21,337 nucleotides of DNA from an uncultured Clostridia bacterium (GTDB taxonomy: Bacteria > Bacillota > Clostridia > Oscillospirales > Acutalibacteraceae): the NCBI GenBank assembly GCA_937912175.1, contig CALDOU010000062.1:1-21337 (forward strand), given 5' to 3'. Under the pieces are notes generated by a model that saw nothing but the letters and a program-made list of their open reading frames with translations, was not told the origin of the DNA and made no database searches. Position 1 is the stretch's first letter; each line of letters opens with the position of its first letter. Positions 6,672-14,150 of the stretch are shown here, in pieces. The position numbers and the translations under genes are program-made.

Positions 6672-8510
6672 TTAATTAATTTCTTTAAAGTAAAGGTTAT
6701 ACCATACAATAAAGATATATATAGTCCAAATTTTTCTGCTGTTGTCCCATTTATTATTGTAATGGTCATCAAGCAACTGAATTAATTCTTCGCAATTAAA
6801 GAATGTTTCGGCTGTTTCTGATAAAAACGCATCTTTGACTATGCCATAATACTTTTTATCACGCAGCCATACTCGTGTTGGAACAGGAAATCCCAATTTT
6901 TCTTTTTGTGCGGTGTCCATAGGAAGACGTTTTGCCGCAGCGTGACGAAGAGCATATTTTGTGTTTTCTTTTGGTGTTTTTAATTTTGTGGGGATAGTAG
7001 CGGCTACCTTAAATACTTCTTTATCTAAAAACGGTACCCTAAGTTCCAAAGAATTGGCCATGCTCATGCGGTCGGCTTTTAAAAGAATATCTCCTACCAT
7101 CCACATATTAATATCTAAATATTGCATTTTGGTAACGTCATCATAATTTTTTACTCTGGAATATAATTTCTTACAAAGGTTTTGAGGTTTTGTTGCTAAA
7201 GAAGAATTTTTTAATATTTTTTGTTTGTCTTCTTTAGAGAACATAAAAGCATTGCCTATAAATTTATTTTCAGTGGTATGTTCCCCTCGAATTATATAAC
7301 TTCTGCCTTTGAATTTAAAAGGTATTTTCTTGACGAGTTTTGCTAAAAATGTACGGGCTTTTTGATTGAAAATTTTTTGGTAAAGCTTAAATACTCGAGG
7401 TTCGTTATATACTGTATATCCACCAAATAATTCGTCGGCACCTTCACCCGAAAGAACTACTTTAACGTGTTCACTGGCAAGTTTTGAAACAAAGTAAAGC
7501 GCAATACAAGAGGGGTCGGCCAAAGGTTGATCCATATGATACTGTACTTTTTTAATTGAAGACCAAAATTCATCGGAAGTTATTATTTTATAATGATGAT
7601 TTATTCCTATTTTTTTAGAAAGATTTTGAGCCCAAGTTACCTCATTATATTTTTCTCCAAAATCAAATCCAACAGTAAATGCTTTTTGATCGGCAAAATA
7701 AGAAGAAACATAGCTTGAATCAACTCCGCTTGACAAGAAACAGCCTACTTCCACGTCACTGATTCTATGTGCGTCGATGGAATTTTTGAAAACTTCTTCA
7801 ATTTGAGAAGACGCTGTTTCTAAATCTAAATTTTCATTAATGTCAAACTTCGCTTCAAAATATCTTTCGATTTTTATTTCACCGTTTTTATAGGTCATAA
7901 AATGTCCGGGCATTAAGCAGTAAACGCCTTCAAAAAATGTTTCCGGCGGAACTGCATATTGAAATGAAAGATAATTATCTAATGTTTTGTAATTGAATTT
8001 TTTTTCAAAAGTAGGGAATGCCAAAATACTTTTTATTTCAGAAGCATATACAAAATTTTCGCCTATTTGAGTCCAATGCAGCGGTTTAATTCCAAATGGG
8101 TCTCTTGCCATAAATAAAGACTTGTTTTCTCTGTCCCATATTGCAAAAGCAAACATGCCGCGGAGCTTGTCTAATATTTTTTCTCCCCATTCTTCAAATC
8201 CGTGAATTAGGACTTCGGAATCACTTTGAGTATAAAATTTATGATTTTTTTCAATGAGTTCTTTTTTTATTTCTTTATAGTTATATATTTCTCCGTTAAA
8301 AGTGAGTACTAAATTATTGTTTTCATTATAAATTGGTTGTTTTCCACTTTCAAGGTCGATTATGCTTAATCTTCTGAACCCCATGGAAATGTCTTTGTCT
8401 ACAAAATATCCTGCGTCATCCGGACCGCGATGAGTAATTAAGTTTGTCATATTTTCTATGACTTTGGTTTTATTGAGGACTTCTCCGGTAAAACCGCAAA
8501 TTCCGCACAT
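6672..8510 (-). CDS. asnB: Asparagine synthetase, glutamine-hydrolysing (AsnB)
   Basis: This 612-aa enzyme makes asparagine from aspartate, glutamine and ATP in the cytoplasm. The N-terminal class II glutaminase domain (about 2-190) begins with the processed nucleophile Cys2 in MCGICGF and has the glutamine-site segments RRLSIID (46-52) and NGEIYN (72-77). The synthetase domain (about 215-600) carries the ATP pyrophosphatase loop FLSSGVDSS (258-266). The length and domain order are those of AsnB; nothing is missing. An AGGAGG Shine-Dalgarno sits 9 nt before the ATG. It has its own promoter and is bracketed by terminators, so it is mainly a single-gene transcript. Confidence 0.95.
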   Translation of the reverse strand: MCGICGFTGEVLNKTKVIENMTNLITHRGPDDAGYFVDKDISMGFRRLSIIDLESGKQPIYNENNNLVLTFNGEIYNYKEIKKELIEKNHKFYTQSDSEVLIHGFEEWGEKILDKLRGMFAFAIWDRENKSLFMARDPFGIKPLHWTQIGENFVYASEIKSILAFPTFEKKFNYKTLDNYLSFQYAVPPETFFEGVYCLMPGHFMTYKNGEIKIERYFEAKFDINENLDLETASSQIEEVFKNSIDAHRISDVEVGCFLSSGVDSSYVSSYFADQKAFTVGFDFGEKYNEVTWAQNLSKKIGINHHYKIITSDEFWSSIKKVQYHMDQPLADPSCIALYFVSKLASEHVKVVLSGEGADELFGGYTVYNEPRVFKLYQKIFNQKARTFLAKLVKKIPFKFKGRSYIIRGEHTTENKFIGNAFMFSKEDKQKILKNSSLATKPQNLCKKLYSRVKNYDDVTKMQYLDINMWMVGDILLKADRMSMANSLELRVPFLDKEVFKVAATIPTKLKTPKENTKYALRHAAAKRLPMDTAQKEKLGFPVPTRVWLRDKKYYGIVKDAFLSETAETFFNCEELIQLLDDHYNNKWDNSRKIWTIYIFIVWYNLYFKEIN

Positions 8511-8573
8511 TATGTTTGCCTCCTGATTTTTATACTATATAGTTTTAATTTAAGTAAAATTTCTTACTGCTTG

Positions 8574-8602
8574 ATTATATCATGATGGCAATAATAAAAC
8601 AA
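8574..8602 (-). promoter_or_regulatory. Extended -10 promoter of asnB
   Basis: On the minus strand TTGTTT (8602-8597, weak -35) is followed after 17 nt by TATAAT (8579-8574). TGA directly precedes the -10, giving the extended form TGnTATAAT. The start would be near 8567, about 57 nt before the asnB ATG. No T-box or other leader structure is evident in this short leader. Confidence 0.55.
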
Positions 8603-8711
8603 AGAAAAATTCAATACTTTGTATTATAAAAAATTTATAATTTTACATAGATTAAAAATTTTAAAGTAATTAGCGTAATGATAATTTACCTATAATTTTA
8701 TAAAATTAAAA

Positions 8712-8740
8712 AACCTCATGCAATTAAACTGCATGAGGTT
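8712..8740 (-). terminator. Rho-independent terminator of the ppi-rsmD operon
   Basis: AACCTCATGCA (8712-8722) and TGCATGAGGTT (8730-8740) form an 11-bp stem with a 7-nt loop. Read on the minus strand, GAGGTT is followed by a T-run (TTTTTTAATTTTA pattern). It lies 20 nt after the stop of the coiled-coil gene. Confidence 0.85.
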
Positions 8741-8760
8741 GAATAGAATATTTAATTTTA

Positions 8761-9216
8761 TTATTTTGAGTCGTAATTGCGAAGAGCTTGACGGCTTTTT
8801 TTAATTTCTGACAAACTTGAAGTTATCGTTTCGTCCAATTCTCTCATAATGCCGTCAACATAGTTATTTGCCGAATTTTTTATTTCCTTGGCTTTGGCTG
8901 TTGCTTCTGCTATAATATTGTTTGCTGAAGCTTGAGCATTTTTAACTATTTCGCTTTTACTTACCATGGTTTTAATTTTTTCTTCGGAAAGCTTCATCAT
9001 AGCGTCTATTTCCGTTTGGGCGTTGTCTAATATTTTATTTCTTTCGTCCACGATTTTTCTTGCTTGTATTATTTCTTTAGGTAATTTTAATCTTATATCT
9101 TCTAAAATTCTTTTTACTTCTCCGGAATCAACAACTGCTTTTCCTCCGGAAAGCGGTAAATGCCAAGATGCTTCTACGATATCTTCTAATTCATCCATCA
9201 AATTCTCTATATCCAT
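8761..9216 (-). CDS. Small coiled-coil protein of unknown function
   Basis: The product is 151 aa, largely helical, with no signal peptide or membrane segment. Residues about 40-120 have the Ala/Lys/Glu-rich pattern of a coiled coil, resembling the stalk region of ATP synthase b subunits or DivIVA-like helices, without enough to assign either. The N-terminus (MDIENLMDELEDIVEASWHL) is acidic and looks like a separate short motif. The ATG at 9216 is chosen over the GTG at 9228: AGGTGG (9230-9225) is then 8 nt upstream, whereas the GTG lies inside that Shine-Dalgarno. It is the last gene of the cyclophilin-rsmD operon. I do not recognise a named function. Confidence 0.75.
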   Translation of the reverse strand: MDIENLMDELEDIVEASWHLPLSGGKAVVDSGEVKRILEDIRLKLPKEIIQARKIVDERNKILDNAQTEIDAMMKLSEEKIKTMVSKSEIVKNAQASANNIIAEATAKAKEIKNSANNYVDGIMRELDETITSSLSEIKKSRQALRNYDSK

Positions 9217-9247
9217 CAAAATTACCACCTATATTTTATATAATTTG

Positions 9248-9796
9248 TTAATCACGCTTATAAACATTCAATGATATAATACCATATTTATATCTTCTTT
9301 TCAAAGAAAAATTTTTAATATTTTTTTGTGCATTATGTGAATATAGTGTTTCGGTGATTATAATCCCGTTTTCGTTTATTTTTTCAGCAACTTTTTCTAA
9401 AGATTTTTGTAATAAATCTTTCTCGTTATATGGTGGATCTATAAAAACAATGTCAATATTAGTAAGGTGGTTATTTAAAAAATCCAAAGCATCCTCATTG
9501 AATAATTTAATATTATTATCAACTTTTATTTTTGAAATATTTTTTTTAATTATTTTGGTGTTGCTTTTTTGCAATTCTACTATCAAGACTTCTTTGGCGC
9601 CACGGCTGAAAGCTTCAATTCCGATTTGACCTGTTCCTCCAAATAAATCCAAAAAATTTTTATCGATTATTTCCGATCCCAAAATATCAAAAAGAGATTC
9701 TTTGATTCTTTCTTTAGTTGGGCGAAGTTTTTCATTTTTATCAGATTCTAATTTTAGACCTTTTATAAGCCCTGAAATAACATTTATATTAAACAC
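9248..9796 (-). CDS. rsmD: 16S rRNA (guanine-N2) methyltransferase RsmD
   Basis: This 182-aa SAM-dependent methyltransferase corresponds to the family that methylates G966 of 16S rRNA in 30S assembly. The early segment ISGLIKGLKL...LRPTKERIKESLFDIL is the family N-terminus. Motif I is DLFGGTGQIGIEAFSRGA, and the catalytic motif IV is DPPYN in IVFIDPPYN. The length is normal. The start is unsettled: the annotated GTG at 9796 has its GGAG directly touching it, and no in-frame ATG lies nearby. Eight bases after that GGAG is an in-frame ATA, so a rare start is possible. It follows the cyclophilin gene by 23 nt. Confidence 0.9.
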   Translation of the reverse strand: MFNINVISGLIKGLKLESDKNEKLRPTKERIKESLFDILGSEIIDKNFLDLFGGTGQIGIEAFSRGAKEVLIVELQKSNTKIIKKNISKIKVDNNIKLFNEDALDFLNNHLTNIDIVFIDPPYNEKDLLQKSLEKVAEKINENGIIITETLYSHNAQKNIKNFSLKRRYKYGIISLNVYKRD

Positions 9797-9819
9797 TCCA
9801 TTTTTTAATATAGTATCTT

Positions 9820-10638
9820 TTATTGTTTTTTATAGTATTCAAAAGATATTTTTTTAATTACCACCGGTTCTGTCGGCTTATCATTTTCATCGGTTTTGGA
9901 TTCCGATATTTTATTTATGGTATCCATACCTTCAAAAACTTGACCAAATACCGTATGTCCTTTTTTAGAGGTATTGTAATATCCGTCAAGGCTTGGGGAA
10001 CCACCGTTATCTATATAAAGTTTTTTGATTTCGTCGGTTATTTGGGACATATCTACTGTACCGCCGTAGGCTTGAGTAAAAGCTTCGGGACTTTTTTTAT
10101 ATATATTGTAGTATTGTTCAAACTCGTTCCAACCTCTAAAGTGTTTGGGGTCTTGATTATTTATAAAAAATTGGCTGCCATTTGTATTTGGTCCGCGGTT
10201 TGCCATAGAAACAGCGCCTGTTATATTAAATAAAGATTTACTGAATTCATCCTCAAAATCTTTTTTCCAAATGCTTTCGCCGCCCATACCTGTTCCGTCA
10301 GGGTCACCGCTTTGAACCATAAAATCTTTTATAACTCTGTGAAAGGTTACGTTATCATAATACCCGGATTTGGATAATTTTTTAAAATTTTCAACAGCTT
10401 TTGGGGCCTCTTGTGGGAAAAATCTTATCTTAAAGTTGCCGACGTTTGTTTCCACAACGGCAACCTCCTCGTTGGGTTCCGGTTTTTCAAGTTGGTGTCC
10501 GACTTTATAAGAAATGCTTTCTTCTGTATTTTCTATATTTTTATTTGGTGCATGACATCCGGGTAAATTAAATAAAAGTGCGCTCAAAAAAATCACTCCT
10601 GTTATGGTTTTTGTTTTTTTGCTGAATTTTAATTTCAT
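9820..10638 (-). CDS. Lipoprotein cyclophilin-type peptidyl-prolyl isomerase
   Basis: This 272-aa protein is exported and lipid-anchored: a basic N-terminus and hydrophobic stretch end in the lipobox LPGC, with Cys28 as the attachment site. The cyclophilin domain begins near residue 58. It shows FHRVIKDFMVQSGDP (99-113, with the catalytic Arg101), MANRGPNTNGSQFFI (145-159) and HTVFGQVFEGMD (228-239). About 55 residues are inserted between the QFFI strand and the HTVFG strand, a region that is short in minimal cyclophilins. It would assist folding of secreted proteins outside the membrane. It starts the minus-strand operon with rsmD, with AAGGAA as Shine-Dalgarno. Confidence 0.9.
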   Translation of the reverse strand: MKLKFSKKTKTITGVIFLSALLFNLPGCHAPNKNIENTEESISYKVGHQLEKPEPNEEVAVVETNVGNFKIRFFPQEAPKAVENFKKLSKSGYYDNVTFHRVIKDFMVQSGDPDGTGMGGESIWKKDFEDEFSKSLFNITGAVSMANRGPNTNGSQFFINNQDPKHFRGWNEFEQYYNIYKKSPEAFTQAYGGTVDMSQITDEIKKLYIDNGGSPSLDGYYNTSKKGHTVFGQVFEGMDTINKISESKTDENDKPTEPVVIKKISFEYYKKQ

Positions 10639-10781
10639 ATTTGATTCCTTCGCTTTTTAAGTATAATAGGTTAATTGTAATTTAATTTGATTTTTTTTTC
10701 AATAAATTATTTATTAAATATATATGTGTATTAAATGTTGTTTTATTATATTAATCACCATTGAGGAATTGAAGGAATAAT

Positions 10782-10829
10782 ATGTTAATGAGATTGTTTT
10801 TTGCAATGTTTGGCGCAATCTCAAGATAA
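10782..10829 (+). CDS. Possible 15-codon leader ORF upstream of the cysteine-rich protein gene
   Basis: An ATG at 10782 opens MLMRLFFAMFGAISR and stops at 10827-10829. AAGGA (10772-10776) lies 5 nt before it, a convincing Shine-Dalgarno for so small an ORF. The coding stretch contains the inverted repeat GAGATTG (10790-10796) and CAATCTC (10816-10822), so ribosomes on it would disturb a hairpin in the leader of the gene at 10880. It may be a regulatory leader peptide, a small hydrophobic protein, or chance. Only sequence signals support it. Confidence 0.3.
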   Translation: MLMRLFFAMFGAISR

Positions 10830-10879
10830 ATAAAATTAAAAATAAGGACAATATTTGTTATAGGAGGTTAATATATAAT

Positions 10880-11251
10880 ATGTCATCCAGTTATGAAAAT
10901 TCATATAAGCCGGAAAACGAAGTGTGTCCTGCATTAGGATATCAAGATGTTACCGTTGGAGTTCCGGTAGAAATAAGACCATTTGCAAGAGTAGGAAAAA
11001 TAAAAACAGAGTGTATAGGTAAACCCGTAATTGATAGAAACGGAAGAATTTGCGAAGGAAACCCAAAAGAGATTTGTAGGTTTACAGTATGTCAAAAAAT
11101 TCGTGTAGAGGTTCCTGTTATTTTCGGAGCAAAAACCGAAGTTGGGGAAGCACGAATAAATTGTAAACACGGTGGGTTCCCATGCGGCGCTTCTTCAGAA
11201 GAAAAAGAGCATATTGAAGAAGAAGTTGTTTTTAAAGGCCTTATAGGTTAA
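10880..11251 (+). CDS. Small cysteine-rich protein of unknown function
   Basis: The 123-aa product has no signal peptide, lipobox or membrane helix. It carries seven cysteines at 16, 45, 58, 66, 71, 95 and 102. It looks like an all-beta protein with a two-part pattern: VGVPVEIRPFARVGKIKTEC followed later by CRFTVCQKIRVEVPVIFGA. I recall similar unnamed Cys-rich proteins in clostridial genomes, but cannot name a family. The position just upstream of the gerA operon, the cysteine content and the lack of a secretion signal would fit a spore surface or coat component; this is inference. An AGGAGGT Shine-Dalgarno lies 11 nt before the ATG. A strong terminator follows, so it is a separate transcript from gerAA. 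Confidence 0.75.
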   Translation: MSSSYENSYKPENEVCPALGYQDVTVGVPVEIRPFARVGKIKTECIGKPVIDRNGRICEGNPKEICRFTVCQKIRVEVPVIFGAKTEVGEARINCKHGGFPCGASSEEKEHIEEEVVFKGLIG

Positions 11252-11357
11252 TTTTAAGAATGATAAAATTAAATTTGAAGTAACTAAAAAAACAAGGCGG
11301 TTTTTAGTAATAAAATTTTCTCTGTTAAAAGCAGTACGTTAAATAAATTGATGATTT

Positions 11358-11387
11358 CAGCCGAGCTAACTTTTTGTTAGGCGGCTG
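11358..11387 (+). terminator. Rho-independent terminator between the cysteine-rich gene and gerAA
   Basis: CAGCCG (11358-11363) pairs with CGGCTG (11382-11387), and CTAAC (11366-11370) with GTTAG (11376-11380), around a T5 loop, with a small asymmetric internal bulge. TTTTTA follows. It is about 100 nt after the upstream stop and 97 nt before gerAA, so gerA should have its own promoter in 11388-11470. Confidence 0.8.
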
Positions 11388-11441
11388 TTTTTATGTATAA
11401 TTAAATTTTTTTTGCAAAAATTATTAATAAAATTAATTTTA

Positions 11442-11457
11442 TATAAGGCTATAAGGC
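11442..11457 (+). repeat. Tandem 8-bp repeat in the gerAA leader
   Basis: TATAAGGC occurs twice in tandem (11442-11449 and 11450-11457), ending 13 nt before the gerAA Shine-Dalgarno. It may be a duplication or part of a regulatory site; no function is evident. Confidence 0.4.
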
Positions 11458-11483
11458 TTAAATTTCGAAAGAAGTGAGTTTTA

Positions 11484-13022
11484 TTGGGAATATTAAGTCA
11501 TTTAAAAAAGACATACTACAATTCAAATCAAAATTCCGAAAATCAAAATAAAGATTCGGATGTGTTTTTTTCAAAATCTCTTTCTCAAAACGTTGGATAT
11601 CTGAAAAATAGATTTGGCAATAGCATAGATTTTATTGTAAAGTATATTGATTTTTCCGGAGTTGAAAGTGCTGTTATCACTATTGCAGGTATGGTTAATA
11701 AAGATACATTAACGCACAGCGTGATGATTCCTTTATTGAACGCAGATGTTAAGGGTAATACCCCTTTAGAAAAATATGAATATATTCGTGATAATATAAT
11801 ATTAGCTTCAGACCAAGTGCAAGTTCAAACTTTGGAAAACGCAATAAATTTAGTTACTTCGGGTTCTGCTCTTTTCGCTATGGACGGTTGTGACAGCATG
11901 TTGGCTTTGGGGGTACAGGGATTTCCTTTCAGGGCGGTCTCGGAACCCTCGACGGAAGTTATGCAACGGGGATCCAGGGAAGGTTTTGTGGAGCCTATAA
12001 TGATGAACTTGCCTTTAATTAGAAGAAGAATAAAAAGCCCAAACCTTAAATTTGAATTACTTCAAATAGGAAGTACCAGCAAAACATCGGTTTGTTTATG
12101 TTATTTAAAAGATAAAGTTTCCGAAGAAATTTTAAATAAAATAAAAAGTAAACTTACATCAATTACCATGGAAATGGTTATGGACGCAGGATACATTATA
12201 CCGTATTTGGATGAGCAAGGTGATTTTTCGATTTTCAGTGGTGTGGGGATGACGGAAAGGCCGGATACTGTTTGCGGAAAAATATCAGAAGGCAGAGTGG
12301 CGATTTTAATTGACGGTACTCCCAACGCTCTTATAGTCCCGTATTTATTCGTGGAGTATTTTCAACATCTTGACGATTATTCAATGCATCCCTATTTTGC
12401 AACATTTACGCGTTGGCTTAAGTATATTGCTTTTTTGGTTTCTACCTTGTTACCTGGATTATACGTGGGAATAAGTACGTTCAATCCTGAAATTCTTCCC
12501 GGCCCCATTTTTAATAAAATAGCTTTGGCAGTGGGTACCACACCGTTTTCCCTTATGTTTGAAACAATTTTAATTCACCTGATTTATGAAATTATGCGAG
12601 AAGCCGGATTGAGAATTCCAAGACCATTGGGACATGCGGTGAGTATTGTTGGGGCGTTGGTAATCGGTGAAACTGCGGTAAGTTCAGGGCTTATAGGTGC
12701 CCCAACGCTGATGGTAGTTGCACTTACAGCGATTTCATCTTATGTTATTCCTAATTTATATGAGCCGATTTCGATTTTAAAATTTGTATTTATAATAGCA
12801 GGCGGACTTTTGGGAATATGGGGAATAATGATTGTTTTTACTGCGGTTTTGGTAAACATTTGCTCCAAAAACACATATGGGATACCATTTACTTCTCCGC
12901 TTTCCCCGTTTAATATTTTTGCCATGAGGGATGTTTTGGTACGGAGCGGTTGGGGTTTTTTATCCAAGAAGAGTATAAAAATTCAAGATTTACCGGGTTC
13001 AGAAGCAAAAAAACAAGACTGA
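11484..13022 (+). CDS. gerAA: Spore germinant receptor subunit A (GerA family)
   Basis: This 512-aa protein is the A subunit of a GerA-type receptor in the spore inner membrane, which senses nutrient germinants with the B and C subunits. The first 290 or so residues form the soluble domain; the family block MDGCDSMLALGVQGFPFRAV and the RSREGFVE-type segment (REGFVEPI) are visible. About five membrane segments follow between 308 and 480, including YIAFLVSTLLPGLYVGISTF and the ILKFVFIIAGGLLGIWGIMI region, then a short basic tail. The start is TTG, with GAAGTGAG 5 nt upstream. It is first in gerAA-gerAB-gerAC. Which germinant it detects cannot be told, and the symbol denotes family membership only. 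Confidence 0.93.
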   Translation: MGILSHLKKTYYNSNQNSENQNKDSDVFFSKSLSQNVGYLKNRFGNSIDFIVKYIDFSGVESAVITIAGMVNKDTLTHSVMIPLLNADVKGNTPLEKYEYIRDNIILASDQVQVQTLENAINLVTSGSALFAMDGCDSMLALGVQGFPFRAVSEPSTEVMQRGSREGFVEPIMMNLPLIRRRIKSPNLKFELLQIGSTSKTSVCLCYLKDKVSEEILNKIKSKLTSITMEMVMDAGYIIPYLDEQGDFSIFSGVGMTERPDTVCGKISEGRVAILIDGTPNALIVPYLFVEYFQHLDDYSMHPYFATFTRWLKYIAFLVSTLLPGLYVGISTFNPEILPGPIFNKIALAVGTTPFSLMFETILIHLIYEIMREAGLRIPRPLGHAVSIVGALVIGETAVSSGLIGAPTLMVVALTAISSYVIPNLYEPISILKFVFIIAGGLLGIWGIMIVFTAVLVNICSKNTYGIPFTSPLSPFNIFAMRDVLVRSGWGFLSKKSIKIQDLPGSEAKKQD

Positions 13023-13058
13023 CTTTAATATTATATTATTTAAAAAAGAGGGGAAAAC

Positions 13059-14150
13059 GTGGAAAAAAGACCTTCCGTTTCTGTAAATCAGATATTTGGT
13101 ATGTTATTTATAAGCAGGGTGGTTGTGATAGTAACTTATGGGACACTTTTGATAGGTGATTCTGAATTATGGGATCACTTAATTTCGGTTCCGATTTCAT
13201 TTTTTCTTACTTTTATTTTTGTGTGGCCGTTATATAAGTTGTTTTGTATGGATAAAAACATGAATTTAATGGACAATTCCAAGGAATTGGTGGGAAAGTT
13301 CAGTGGCATCATAATTTTTATTTATATAATTTATTTTTTAATAATAAGCTTACACACTTTGGCTATATTTAATAACTTTATTTTAAATGCTGTAAATCCG
13401 CCAATTTCATTACCACTGCTTTCTGTTTTGCTTTTGTTTTCGGCATGTTACGGAGCATATAAAGGCTTGGAGGCTTTGGTCCGAACATCCGGATTTATTT
13501 TTATGGCAACGGTTTTTTCCGTGATTTTTTTGGGCGTGTCACTATTTTATAGCATAGAAAATATAAACTATACTCCGTTTTTATATAACGGACTTGAGTC
13601 GGTAAAAGAGGGTGTGATTTATATGCTTTCTCAAAGTGTTTGTATTCCTGCGTTGGCGGTTTTATTTCCGATGGCTAAAGGTGATTATAGAAAAGGTATG
13701 CTTTTATGGAATATTGGTGTATATAGTGTTTTTGGAATGGTTATTATTTTAATTACCGGGACTATGGGGGATTTTGTCAAAACTCAGCTTTTTCCTGTCT
13801 ATTCTGCTGCCGGAATAGGAAAATTTGGGACGTTTAGACATTTAGATGCACTTTATCTTGCAATTTGGATGTCATGTATTTTTTTAAAACTTTCATTATT
13901 TTTACTTTTGGCCGGGGAGGGTGTAAAAAAGATATTCGGAGAAAAAATACGAAAAATTTCCATTGTTATATTTTCCGGATTGATGTCTTTGTTTCCGTTT
14001 TTTTATGGTAATTTTCAAGTTTTACATGAATCTTTTGTAACAAATATTTTATTGATATATTTGATTGTGGTGGCGATTATTATACCTATAATTTTCTTGA
14101 TTTTAAAAAATCGAAAAATAAAAAAGGAGAAAATCAGAATTGAAAATTAA
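13059..14150 (+). CDS. gerAB: Spore germinant receptor subunit B (GerAB family permease-like)
   Basis: This 363-aa protein is almost entirely hydrophobic with about ten membrane helices, in the endospore germination permease family, related to amino-acid transporters of the APC type. The N-terminus VSVNQIFGMLFISRVVVIVT and the block GLEALVRTSGFIFMATVFSVI are typical. The B subunit is thought to bind the germinant in the spore inner membrane. It starts at a GTG with an AAGAGGGG Shine-Dalgarno 5-6 nt upstream, 36 nt after gerAA. It overlaps gerAC by 11 nt, so the subunits are translated together. Confidence 0.92.
   Translation: MEKRPSVSVNQIFGMLFISRVVVIVTYGTLLIGDSELWDHLISVPISFFLTFIFVWPLYKLFCMDKNMNLMDNSKELVGKFSGIIIFIYIIYFLIISLHTLAIFNNFILNAVNPPISLPLLSVLLLFSACYGAYKGLEALVRTSGFIFMATVFSVIFLGVSLFYSIENINYTPFLYNGLESVKEGVIYMLSQSVCIPALAVLFPMAKGDYRKGMLLWNIGVYSVFGMVIILITGTMGDFVKTQLFPVYSAAGIGKFGTFRHLDALYLAIWMSCIFLKLSLFLLLAGEGVKKIFGEKIRKISIVIFSGLMSLFPFFYGNFQVLHESFVTNILLIYLIVVAIIIPIIFLILKNRKIKKEKIRIEN

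Noticed and set aside
8966..9274. Plus-strand ORF opposite the coiled-coil gene
   Set aside because: It is antisense to a gene with a clear Shine-Dalgarno and operon context and encodes no recognisable domain; treated as a shadow, like other overlapping frames across the window.
10757..10785. SigK-like promoter (CACC, 16 nt, AATAATATG) before the Cys-rich gene
   Set aside because: The -10 misses the first C and last A of consensus and overlaps the Shine-Dalgarno and start of the leader ORF; in an AT-rich interval this is too weak to annotate.
11395..11423. SigG-like promoter (GTATA, 17 nt, AAAATTA) upstream of gerAA
   Set aside because: A forespore promoter is expected here, but only the invariant A, T and A of the -10 agree, so the exact site cannot be supported.
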